From assembly GCA_016288205.1 (NCBI GenBank), contig JAEEYO010000070.1:1-64000 (forward strand): DNA of 64,000 nucleotides. The letters run 5' to 3'. Below are positions 38,972-48,206 of the stretch, in pieces (position 1 is the stretch's first letter; every line of letters begins with the position of its first letter). Origin of the DNA: Treponema sp. GTDB taxonomy: Bacteria > Spirochaetota > Spirochaetia > Treponematales > Treponemataceae. The notes under the pieces are model-generated. The model did not search any database and was not told the origin of the DNA. It saw nothing but the letters and a program-made list of their open reading frames with translations. The position numbers and the translations under genes were made by a program.

Positions 38972-39839
38972 ATGTCAGCCCCCCCCCCTCTTATTTATAC
39001 AGCCGTATAGTAAATTTTTCCGAAGATTCTTCTCTTTCGGACTGATTTTTTTTCTCTCTGCCCTAATCCTTCCTACTTCCATTTTTGCACAGACATCCTC
39101 AAAAAACAATGACGGCGATATAGCAGGAATTCTTAGCCGCGGTGAGCTCAGGGTCGCCATAACAGCGGTGGACCAGCCTCCGTTTTATTTTGTTGACAGG
39201 AGCGGAAACCTTGCCGGCTATGACATCGACATTGCCACAAAGATGGCCGATGAGCTTGGCGTAAAGCTTGTAATTACAAGGGACGCGCCATCATTCAATG
39301 ACCTTGTTACTTTGGTCTCATCGGGAAAAGCAGATCTCGCGGTATCAAAACTCAGCAAGACTCTTACAAGATCCAAGACCGTAAAATTTTCGACCCCGTA
39401 CATGACTTTCAGACAGGGACTTTTGTTCAACCGACTCCAGCTTGCGAAGGTTGCCAGTGAAAGCGAGGTCAAAAACTATGTGAGAAATTACACCGGTACA
39501 ATCGGCGTGATTGCCAACTCGTCCTACGCAAATTATGCGAAAATCAATTTTCCCCATGCCGTCATAAAGGAATACAAGACATGGGAGGAAGCTGTTGAGG
39601 CCCTTGTGAACGGCGAAGTGCTTTCCGTTTACCGCGATGAGCTGGAAATAAAAAAAGTTTTGTCCTCGGTTCCTCAGAGCGCGCTTTCGTTCAAGCCCAT
39701 GTATTTCAAAGACCTTACGGATCCAATTGCCATTGCGGTCAAGAGCGAGAATACCCAGCTTCTTTACTGGGTCAACTTTTTCCTTGAAAGCCAGAAGAAA
39801 ATGACTGCCGAAGAAATTCTTTCGACCTATACATACTAA
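38972..39839 (+). CDS. Amino-acid-type periplasmic solute-binding protein, reading frame interrupted by C10 tract near the start
   Basis: SD AAGGAG then ATG at 38972, C10 at 38979-38988. As given, ATG reads MSAPPPLIYTAV* (TAG 39008-39010). The downstream frame encodes a signal peptide and SBP_bac_3 domain (GELRVAITAVDQPPFYFVDRSGNLAGYDIDIATKMADELGVKL). Confidence 0.75.
38979..38988. repeat. Homopolymeric C10 tract (candidate phase-variation site)
   Basis: Ten consecutive C immediately after SD/ATG; the longest C/G run noticed in the window. Confidence 0.8.
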
Positions 39840-39851
39840 GGAGAGTGTTAG

Positions 39852-42800
39852 ATGTTCGGAAAAATATTGAAAAATCCCTTAACAATTTTTGTTGCGGTTG
39901 CGTTGGGAATTCTGTTGGGCATCTATGAAAAGCAGCTTTCACTGTCACTTGGGGTAATAGGAGACGCTTACCTGAATCTCTTCCAGATGACAGTAATTCC
40001 GATTCTCGTTACATCAATCGTGGCAAGCCTTGCCCAGCTCATAAAGGACAAGAACGCACGCCGCCATATAATCAAAATCATTTTCGTATTTCTGATTATG
40101 CTTACGGTGACATCCGTGTTCGGAACTTTCGCCGGAATAATCGGAAAGCCGGGAGAAAATCTTGGTGAGTCCACTACGGAGGTTTTGGACAGCATAATCA
40201 AAAAATCAACGGACACTTCTCAGGATGAAATGTCGCTCTACGATGCCTCGGAGGATGTCTCGCAGGAAAAATCTTCAATTGCGAATTTCTTCCTCAACAT
40301 AATTCCGTCAAACATTTTCAATTCCTTCAGTTCCGGCTCCATACTGCAGCTTGTTTTTTTCAGTATATTATTTGGAATAGCAATAGGCTTCTTGAAGGAT
40401 GAGTCATCGACAAGGCTCATAAACGGTGCGGTATCGCTGAAAGAGTCATTCCAGAAGCTGATTAACTGGACTATGTACGGTCTGCCCTTTGGCCTCGTTT
40501 TTCTTATGGCAAAACAGATTGCGCAGGTCGGAGTTGAAATACTACTTGCAATGGTGAAATTCATTGTCGTGTTCTACGGTGCAGGACTTGCAGCAATAAT
40601 TATCTGTACGCTGATAATCTGGATAAAGTCGGGAATAAAAAATCCTCTGACCGTTTTCAAGAAAGTCGCAAACCCAATCATAATCTCTTTTGCAACACGG
40701 AACAGTTTCGCAGCCCTTCCCTCATCGGTCGCCGCATTGAAGAGCCTCAACTACGACACCAACACGGTAGACCTTGTGTTCCCGCTTGGACTTACAGTTC
40801 TCAGGTTCGGAAACATAATGTACTTTGCGGTTGCCTCCTGTTTCATTTCTCAGATTTATAACACAACGCTCACGGCTCCTGTAATCGGACTGATTATCGC
40901 CGGCTCCGTTCTTGCAGGAACCGCCACGGCTGGTGCGTCCGGGCTTCTTACCCTGCCGATGATTTCACTGATTCTTGATCCAATCGGTCTTCCTGTTGAA
41001 TCCATACTTGTCGTGTTCATGGCAATTGACTCCCTTATCGACCCGATGAGGACACTCCTTATTGTCTATGTGAACGTCGCGACCACGGCACTTGTTTCGT
41101 CAAAAGATAAAAAGAAAAACCAAGATGACGTGACGCTTTCCGATGTTGATTTCGAATCAATAGATACAGAATCTAATGATGAAATTGAGATAGAACCAGA
41201 GAAGATTGTGGTGGTGGATGTTGAAGACAAGCATGAAATTCCCGAAGAAAGTCTGTCTACCGCAAAGGCCGTTTCTGTACGAGGGGATGCAAATGTTTCC
41301 GCCGTGAATAAAAAATCAGAGCTGGTTATCCCGAACCATACGACCGGCACACAAAGCAAGGATGTCCGCACCCACAAGGATGGAATGAAAGTAAAAATCC
41401 GTGACGCTCTCATTGTGGTAAACACATTGCTCATTGTCGCAACCGCAGCGGTCATAATCTGGGTAAGCTCACACGGAACGAAGGACTCCGTTTATTCGGT
41501 ATCGAACAATCTTGTCACGGAAATCCTCCAGTCCATCGACACAAAGCTTGAGGCATATTATACGCCGGCATCACAGGAAATCCACAGCATAATGCATCAC
41601 TACTGGAACGAGGACACATACCATTTCCAGAGCGACGACGAGATTGCCCTTGACTATTTTATGGAGATTCTTGAAACCCACAAGGAATTCGCTATGGTCT
41701 ACTTCGGGGACACAAAGGGAAACCTTATAATGGGACGGAGAATGCCGGACGGTTCACTCACGCGGCGTTACATAACAAGGGTTGACGACACGGTTTACAC
41801 AAGATACGTGCATGAAAACAGAATCTACAACGCGACTTTCCCGAACACAACGGAGAGCGCGTCAACAGGATACGACCCAAGGACGAGGGGCTGGTACAAA
41901 AAGGCTGTCTCACAGAAACGCACTGTCTGGACAAATGTCTACATATTTGCGACCGACAACATGCCCGGATTCTCATGCGCCTCTCCAATCTATGATGACG
42001 ACGGAAATCTTTTGGGAGTCGCCTGCATAGACATAGGCATAAGAGACCTGTCGCTTTATCTTGGAAAAATCTCCACACCCGCGAACTCTCGCCTTTTCAT
42101 CTACGACCAGGACAACCAGATTATTGCAAAACCGCTTTCGGAAACAGATTCCATAGATACACTTCTGAACGTTCATCCAGAGGCGGACGGCACCAGCACT
42201 TACACGATGAAAAACGTCGACGACAACTCCGACCCCATAATATCCGGCGCATTCAGATTCTGCAAGGGAAAGGAAAACTCGAACGAAATATCGCTGTTCG
42301 AAACTGACGGCAAAAAATATTTCTGCAAGCTGGACTCAATGACAATCGACAACGAGCTTTCTCTGAACGTGGGCATGGTCATTCCCGACGAGGACATAAT
42401 GGGAATTGTCTACAAAAACAACAGGACTGTGATGATTATCTCGATTGTGGTTATTGTCATTGCGATTGTGATTTCCATACTCATCTCCTCCCTCATTTCA
42501 AAACCGATGAAAGTTCTTTCAAACGAGATGGACAACATCAGGAAACTTTCAATTGAGGAGGACAATGTTGACATTGATTCAGGCATAAAGGAAATCGACA
42601 CGATGGTTGACTCATTCCAAGGCATGAAACAGGGACTGATGAACTTCAAGAAATACGTTCCCTCAGATCTTGTGTCCATGCTGATTCGGGACAACCAGAA
42701 CGCTGAGATTGGCGGTAAAAAGCAGTGCCTCACGCTAATGTTCTCGGACATAGAGAATTTTACGGGCATTGCGGAAAGGACAAAACCGGAAGAGCTTATC

Positions 42801-43505
42801 GGGCGGCTCTACGACTATTTCTCTCTCCTCGCCCACACAATCACGGACAACAAGGGAACCATAGACAAGTACATCGGGGACTCAATCATGGCGTTCTGGG
42901 GTGCGCCTGTGGACATTGAGACGAAGACCCATGCTCGTCTTGCCTGTCGTTCCGCTCTTACGTGCCAGATGCAGGGATTCAATCTTTCCAACATTTGGTC
43001 AAGGGAAGGAAAGCCGAGGTTCCGAACAAGATTTGGAATCCATACCGGTGAGGTCGTCGTAGGAAACATGGGCTCTGACGAAAGAATCAACTACACGGTT
43101 CTTGGAGACAGCGTGAATCTCGCGAGCCGGCTTGAGGGACTGAACAAATATTATGGAACAGAAATCATAGCCAGCGGGGCAACGCATGAGCTTGTCAAGG
43201 ATGAATTCGAATTCCGTCTTCTGGATAAAATAACCGTAAAGGGCAAGGTGCTTCCAATCTTCATTTACGAGCTTCTTGCCGAGAAAGGAAAAATTGACCA
43301 GAAGATTTTGAAAACATACGAAGTATATGAGATGGGTCTCAATTATTATTTCGACGGAGACTGGGACAAATGCATCAACTACATGAGCTTCGTGATTGAA
43401 CGAATTGATGATAGTGCCGCAAAAGTAATAAAAGAGCGCGCGGAAAAATTCAAACTGAATCCACCCGCAAACTGGAGCGGAATATATGCCTTTGACAAAA
43501 AATAG
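39852..43505 (+). CDS. Fusion: DAACS (GltP/DctA-like) symporter + dCache sensor + HAMP + class III adenylate/guanylate cyclase
   Basis: 1217 aa uninterrupted ORF. Symporter region (SFATRNSFAALPSSVAAL...IDSLIDPMRTLL); second TM plus dCache (YDPRTRGWYKKAVSQKRTVWTNVY); TM + HAMP; cyclase LTLMFSDIENFTGIAERTKPEEL...GTIDKYIGDSIMAFWGAP...YTVLGDSVNLASRLEGLNK. SD TAAGGAGAG upstream. Confidence 0.93.
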   Translation: MFGKILKNPLTIFVAVALGILLGIYEKQLSLSLGVIGDAYLNLFQMTVIPILVTSIVASLAQLIKDKNARRHIIKIIFVFLIMLTVTSVFGTFAGIIGKPGENLGESTTEVLDSIIKKSTDTSQDEMSLYDASEDVSQEKSSIANFFLNIIPSNIFNSFSSGSILQLVFFSILFGIAIGFLKDESSTRLINGAVSLKESFQKLINWTMYGLPFGLVFLMAKQIAQVGVEILLAMVKFIVVFYGAGLAAIIICTLIIWIKSGIKNPLTVFKKVANPIIISFATRNSFAALPSSVAALKSLNYDTNTVDLVFPLGLTVLRFGNIMYFAVASCFISQIYNTTLTAPVIGLIIAGSVLAGTATAGASGLLTLPMISLILDPIGLPVESILVVFMAIDSLIDPMRTLLIVYVNVATTALVSSKDKKKNQDDVTLSDVDFESIDTESNDEIEIEPEKIVVVDVEDKHEIPEESLSTAKAVSVRGDANVSAVNKKSELVIPNHTTGTQSKDVRTHKDGMKVKIRDALIVVNTLLIVATAAVIIWVSSHGTKDSVYSVSNNLVTEILQSIDTKLEAYYTPASQEIHSIMHHYWNEDTYHFQSDDEIALDYFMEILETHKEFAMVYFGDTKGNLIMGRRMPDGSLTRRYITRVDDTVYTRYVHENRIYNATFPNTTESASTGYDPRTRGWYKKAVSQKRTVWTNVYIFATDNMPGFSCASPIYDDDGNLLGVACIDIGIRDLSLYLGKISTPANSRLFIYDQDNQIIAKPLSETDSIDTLLNVHPEADGTSTYTMKNVDDNSDPIISGAFRFCKGKENSNEISLFETDGKKYFCKLDSMTIDNELSLNVGMVIPDEDIMGIVYKNNRTVMIISIVVIVIAIVISILISSLISKPMKVLSNEMDNIRKLSIEEDNVDIDSGIKEIDTMVDSFQGMKQGLMNFKKYVPSDLVSMLIRDNQNAEIGGKKQCLTLMFSDIENFTGIAERTKPEELIGRLYDYFSLLAHTITDNKGTIDKYIGDSIMAFWGAPVDIETKTHARLACRSALTCQMQGFNLSNIWSREGKPRFRTRFGIHTGEVVVGNMGSDERINYTVLGDSVNLASRLEGLNKYYGTEIIASGATHELVKDEFEFRLLDKITVKGKVLPIFIYELLAEKGKIDQKILKTYEVYEMGLNYYFDGDWDKCINYMSFVIERIDDSAAKVIKERAEKFKLNPPANWSGIYAFDKK

Positions 43506-44253
43506 ACCTGCGATCGGCATAGTTGGCGGTGTTGGTCCCTATGCCGGTCTTGATTTGGAAAAGAAAGTCTTTGACAGTGTGGATGCACATTGCGACCAGG
43601 ATTATCCTGACGTGATGATGATTTCCGCACCCGCATTGATTTCCGACCGCTCATATTACATAATGCACCCGGAGACCGACAACCCCTGCACGGGAATTGA
43701 ATATGTGATTCAGAAACTCGCCGACGCCGGTGCAACACACATAGCGATTCCCTGCAACACGGCACATTCACCAATCATCATGAATCAGGTCCGCAAGTTC
43801 ATAGAGATAAACGGAATAGATGTCACTTTGCTGAACATTGTCGAAGAGACTTGGAAATGGGTGAAGGAAAAATGTTCGAGCAGGGACATTGTTCTGTATG
43901 CAACTAAGGGAACATACTGGTCTGGTGTGTACCGAAAATTCTTTGACAGCGACGGAACGACCAGAATTGTGGAACCGGACGATGAAGACAAGAGCTTGAT
44001 TTGGGATGCAATCTACAGCCGTGAATTTGGAATAAAGGCTTTCTCGAACCCGGTGAAGGATCAGGCCCTTCAAAACTTTATGACCGTTACAGAAAAAATG
44101 ATTTCACGCGGATACGACACTTTCATAATGGGGTGCACTGAAATTCCCCTTGCGATGGGACGGTTCAAACTTCCCATAACACTCATAGACCCCGCCAAGA
44201 TTCTTGCCCGCGCCCTTGTGAAAGCCGTCTGCCCTGAAAGACTGAAGGAATAA
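43486..44253 (+). CDS. Aspartate/glutamate racemase family protein
   Basis: IGIVGGVGPYAGLDLEKKV, HIAIPCNTAHSPI, TFIMGCTEIPLAMG; overlaps the end of the cyclase fusion by 20 nt. Confidence 0.92.
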   Translation: MPLTKNRPAIGIVGGVGPYAGLDLEKKVFDSVDAHCDQDYPDVMMISAPALISDRSYYIMHPETDNPCTGIEYVIQKLADAGATHIAIPCNTAHSPIIMNQVRKFIEINGIDVTLLNIVEETWKWVKEKCSSRDIVLYATKGTYWSGVYRKFFDSDGTTRIVEPDDEDKSLIWDAIYSREFGIKAFSNPVKDQALQNFMTVTEKMISRGYDTFIMGCTEIPLAMGRFKLPITLIDPAKILARALVKAVCPERLKE

Positions 44254-44357
44254 GTCTGATCAAATCAAAAGTTATTCCCACAATCACACTCCCCTCGTCC
44301 AGTGTTCGAGCATACAATAACAAGGCCGGCCTATTTTCAACAATCTGTCTCAATCTG

Positions 44358-44386
44358 TTTACAAAAGATTGAAATAAGATTATAAT
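44358..44386 (+). promoter_or_regulatory. Sigma70-type promoter upstream of M16 peptidase gene
   Basis: TTTACA - 17 nt - TATAAT. Confidence 0.65.
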
Positions 44387-44421
44387 ATTGAATAAACATT
44401 AAACAAAAAGTGAGAAAGAAA

Positions 44422-47250
44422 ATGAAAAAGTTAAACGCCTTATTTGCAGTACTGGCCTTGCTGTGTCTCCTTTCCAGCCTTGGGTGCACCACCACATCCA
44501 ATGCCGCAAGCAAAAGCAAAACATCAGTCAGCTCAATTTCAAAAATACGGCAGGGAACCTTGGACAACGGAATGTCCTTCTTTGTGCGTGAAAACGGTGA
44601 GCCAAAAAATCGCATCCAGCTTCGTCTTGTGGTAAAGGCGGGATCATGCTTGGAAGACGATGACCAAAAAGGAGTGGCACATTTCGTAGAGCACCTTTGT
44701 TTTAACGGCACCGAGAATTTCAAGAAATCTGCAATCGTGGATTATTTTGAGTCAATAGGAATGAAGTTCGGACCTGAGGTAAATGCATACACAACTTACG
44801 AGCAGACCGTTTATATGCTTGAGATTCCGGCCAACAATCCAGAAATCCTGAAGACAAGCCTCATGGTACTTCGCGACTGGGCATGTGCGGTTTCATTCGA
44901 TCAGGAAGAGATAGACAAAGAGCGCGGAATAATAATTGAAGAGTGGAGATACAGAACAAAAACTTTGAAGGGACGTTACACCGCCTTTGAGGATCCCATC
45001 TATGTAAGGGGCTCTCGTTTTGAGGAAAGGCCTGTCCTGGGTGACATGGATATCATCAAAAATATCTCCCGCAAGCGTATAATTGATTTCTATAAAAAAT
45101 GGTACAGACCGGAATTCATGTCCGTAATTGTCATTGGAGACGCAAACGCAAGTATGCTTGAGAATGCGGTCAGAGAAGTGATGGGAACAATTCCTGCTTC
45201 CAAACAAAAAATCAAGCTGCCGGAATTTACGGTACCAATTCCCAAAGAAAAAACGATAGACATTTTGCGCGACAAGGAAACTACAATCAGCGAAATCTAC
45301 ATCGTAAAGCGAAAGGAAAAGCCGCTCACTACGGAAGAAGAATATGCATGGAGTTTTTTCGAGGAAATATTCGACCAAAGATGTGCCGAAATTACCAAGA
45401 GCCTTAATGCTGAATGGATATACGCAGGAACCGGAAAGCGCTCCCAGACGAACAAAACAGAGTTTTATGTCCTGCAGGTTTGTCCGAAAGAGGGAAGATT
45501 CGAACAGGGATTCAAAATCTATCTTGAGGAGCTGGACAATTTTTTAAAATACGGACCGACCGAATCAGAAATGGAGATTGAAAGGCAGTCGCACATCCAA
45601 AAGCTGAATCAGAGTTACAAAAATGTGAACAATCATTCAAACTCTGAATTTACAAACAATCTTATAAACTATACCACATCCGGCGGAATAATATTTGCCC
45701 CAAGCGAAGAAACATATCAGAAGGAAATTAAGATTTTAAATCAGTTGAAAGCTGAGAACATCCGGCAGATGGCGATCAAAGCTTTTTCCGACCGAGGAAC
45801 AACCATGCTCCTTTTTGTCCCGGAAAAATGTCAGTTGCCGTCCGAATCAGAAATTATGGATATATGGAAGAACCATAAAACACATGTCTCCAAATCAAAA
45901 TACGAGGACAGTGAAGAAGATTCAATGCTGATGCCGAGACCTGCGAAGAAAGCCCAGATAAAAGAAACGAAAAAGCTCAAGGAGCTGGGTGCGACACAAT
46001 ACACTTTTGAAAACGGAATAAATTGCATATTCAAAAAAACTGATTTTAAAAATGATGAGATGGTTATTTACGCTTACAGCACAGGCGGATATTATCAGCT
46101 CAAGGAAGAGGAAATGCCATCCGCTTCTGTCTGTACAGGCTTTATGTGGAATTCAGGAGCCGGAGGAAAAACCAACTCACAGATTACAAAAATCTGTCAG
46201 AGCAAACGAATCAATATTACAATGGGAATCAACAACTCGACGGAATACTTTATTTCAACGGCGAACTCCGAGAATATTGAGCAAAACCTGCAGCTGATTA
46301 ATATGACTATGCGTTCTCCTGAATTTTCCGATGCTGTCTGGGCAAAAATTCTTGAAGAATACAATCGGCGGGCGGCAAGTTTCGGAACAACTGCGTCCGA
46401 AGTCTATACGGAAAAAATTACCCATGCTCTATATGGTGACAGTCTTTTCAAAAATCTTATTAACAAAAAATTTGTTTCAAAATTAAATCAAAAGGAAGCC
46501 GAGCGGATATATAAAGACCGAATCATGAATGCCGGAGATTTTACCTTTGTCATTGTCGGTGATTTTGATGAAAAGAAAATTGTTGACTTGTGCGCATATT
46601 ACATCGGTACTCTTGCGACGGGAGATAAACGCGATAAACCCAAGTGTGTGCTTTACCCCTTCCCCAAAAAAAGCGAGACCATAACCGTAAAATTTGGCGA
46701 GGATAAAATCGGCAACGTATATATGTGCTTTGGAGGCGAACTTCCCGCGTCAAAAAATATGGAGGAAAAATTTAAGGATGAAATCATCATTGAGCAGCTT
46801 GCTTCATATTTAGAAATCAAGCTCAGAGAAGTCATCCGTGAGGAAAAGGGCGGCACATACTCCATAGAGACTTCCGGATGGACGAGCGGAATTTCTGAGC
46901 GCGACTGTAAAGTTGAAATTCAGTTTCATTGCGAGCCGGAACGCCTTGAAGAACTGAGGCAGGAAGTAATAAACACAATCAAGGACTTAAAGAAAGGAAA
47001 TGTTTCTGATGAAATAATTTCAAAACTCAGGGAAAGCTATGAGCGAGACAGGGAGACATACTCACGCAACAATTATTGGTGGACGAACAGAATAATCTGC
47101 GAATATATAACAAACGAAGAACCACTGTGGTACACGACCAATTACAAGAAGATTGTCTCAGAGTGGATTTCAAAAGAAAGCATCCTTGAGGCCGCCAACA
47201 AATACCTTAACACCGACCGCGTCTTCACGGCATATCTGCGACCAGAGTGA
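44422..47250 (+). CDS. M16 family zinc metallopeptidase, lipoprotein
   Basis: LLSSLGCTTTS lipobox; HxxEH motif GVAHFVEHLCFNG; second inactive M16 half. Confidence 0.93.
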   Translation: MKKLNALFAVLALLCLLSSLGCTTTSNAASKSKTSVSSISKIRQGTLDNGMSFFVRENGEPKNRIQLRLVVKAGSCLEDDDQKGVAHFVEHLCFNGTENFKKSAIVDYFESIGMKFGPEVNAYTTYEQTVYMLEIPANNPEILKTSLMVLRDWACAVSFDQEEIDKERGIIIEEWRYRTKTLKGRYTAFEDPIYVRGSRFEERPVLGDMDIIKNISRKRIIDFYKKWYRPEFMSVIVIGDANASMLENAVREVMGTIPASKQKIKLPEFTVPIPKEKTIDILRDKETTISEIYIVKRKEKPLTTEEEYAWSFFEEIFDQRCAEITKSLNAEWIYAGTGKRSQTNKTEFYVLQVCPKEGRFEQGFKIYLEELDNFLKYGPTESEMEIERQSHIQKLNQSYKNVNNHSNSEFTNNLINYTTSGGIIFAPSEETYQKEIKILNQLKAENIRQMAIKAFSDRGTTMLLFVPEKCQLPSESEIMDIWKNHKTHVSKSKYEDSEEDSMLMPRPAKKAQIKETKKLKELGATQYTFENGINCIFKKTDFKNDEMVIYAYSTGGYYQLKEEEMPSASVCTGFMWNSGAGGKTNSQITKICQSKRINITMGINNSTEYFISTANSENIEQNLQLINMTMRSPEFSDAVWAKILEEYNRRAASFGTTASEVYTEKITHALYGDSLFKNLINKKFVSKLNQKEAERIYKDRIMNAGDFTFVIVGDFDEKKIVDLCAYYIGTLATGDKRDKPKCVLYPFPKKSETITVKFGEDKIGNVYMCFGGELPASKNMEEKFKDEIIIEQLASYLEIKLREVIREEKGGTYSIETSGWTSGISERDCKVEIQFHCEPERLEELRQEVINTIKDLKKGNVSDEIISKLRESYERDRETYSRNNYWWTNRIICEYITNEEPLWYTTNYKKIVSEWISKESILEAANKYLNTDRVFTAYLRPE

Positions 47251-47378
47251 ATTATTGAAGGGCATCTCGAAAACTGAAGTTTTTGAGGTTCCCTAAAACC
47301 GCGGTACGAATTCCCCTACCCACCTTTACAATTAAAAATCTTGTGATATAATGGAAGAAACACTTGCAGGAGGAAGCC

Positions 47379-48155
47379 ATGAAAAACAGGACATTGATTT
47401 TTACCGCCGCCTTTATTTTTCTCGCATCCCTTTCCGTCGTGGCACAAGAGCTGGGTGATAAAGTTCAAAAGAAAGTCACGGTGGACGGAAAACAGCTTTC
47501 CAAGTGGGTTAACTATGCAAGCATCCAAGAATATGATTGCAATGGAAATAAAATCCATGAAAAAACTGCCGGCGGCTATGAGTTCTGGTTTGAATATGAT
47601 TCCAATGGAAATAAAATCCATGAAAAATATTCCCCCGGCTCTACTGAATACTGGTATGAATATGACTCAAATGGAAATTTAACCCACGAAAAAGATTCCT
47701 TCGGCGATGAGTGGTGGTACGAATATGACTCCAAAGGAAATAAAATCCATGCAAAAAAATCCTCCGGCTATGAGTGGTGGTACGAATATGACTCCAAGGG
47801 AAACAAAATCTACGAAAGAAAATCCGACGTATTTGAAAATTGGCTTGAATATGATTCAAATGGAAATTTAATCCACGAAAAAGATTCCATCGGCCATGAA
47901 TACTGGTATGAATATGATTCCCATGGAAATCGAATCCATGAAAAAGATTCAGACGGCTCTGAAAAATTGTACGAATATGATCCAAAGGGAAATTTAATCC
48001 ATGTAAAGGATGGCAGCCTTGAGGTATGGGCCGAATATGACTCAAAGGGAAATGAGGTTCATCGCAAAGCCTCTTCCGGCCTTGAATATTGGTATGAATA
48101 CACCTTCCACCCCAACGGAAAAATAAAGACAAGAAAAACATACAAAACAATTTAA
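47379..48155 (+). CDS. Secreted YD/RHS-like tandem repeat protein
   Basis: About eight 20-22 aa units of EYDSNGNKIHEKDSxGxEYWY after a signal peptide. Confidence 0.85.
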   Translation: MKNRTLIFTAAFIFLASLSVVAQELGDKVQKKVTVDGKQLSKWVNYASIQEYDCNGNKIHEKTAGGYEFWFEYDSNGNKIHEKYSPGSTEYWYEYDSNGNLTHEKDSFGDEWWYEYDSKGNKIHAKKSSGYEWWYEYDSKGNKIYERKSDVFENWLEYDSNGNLIHEKDSIGHEYWYEYDSHGNRIHEKDSDGSEKLYEYDPKGNLIHVKDGSLEVWAEYDSKGNEVHRKASSGLEYWYEYTFHPNGKIKTRKTYKTI

Positions 48156-48206
48156 ACCAACAGGGGAAAAGTGTGAAAAGTTGCAAAAATCCCCTGTAGA
48201 CTGATC

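Noticed and set aside
47641-48186. 181-aa minus-strand ORF opposite the YD-repeat gene
   Set aside because: Antisense shadow of a repetitive coding sequence; no SD or recognisable protein features.
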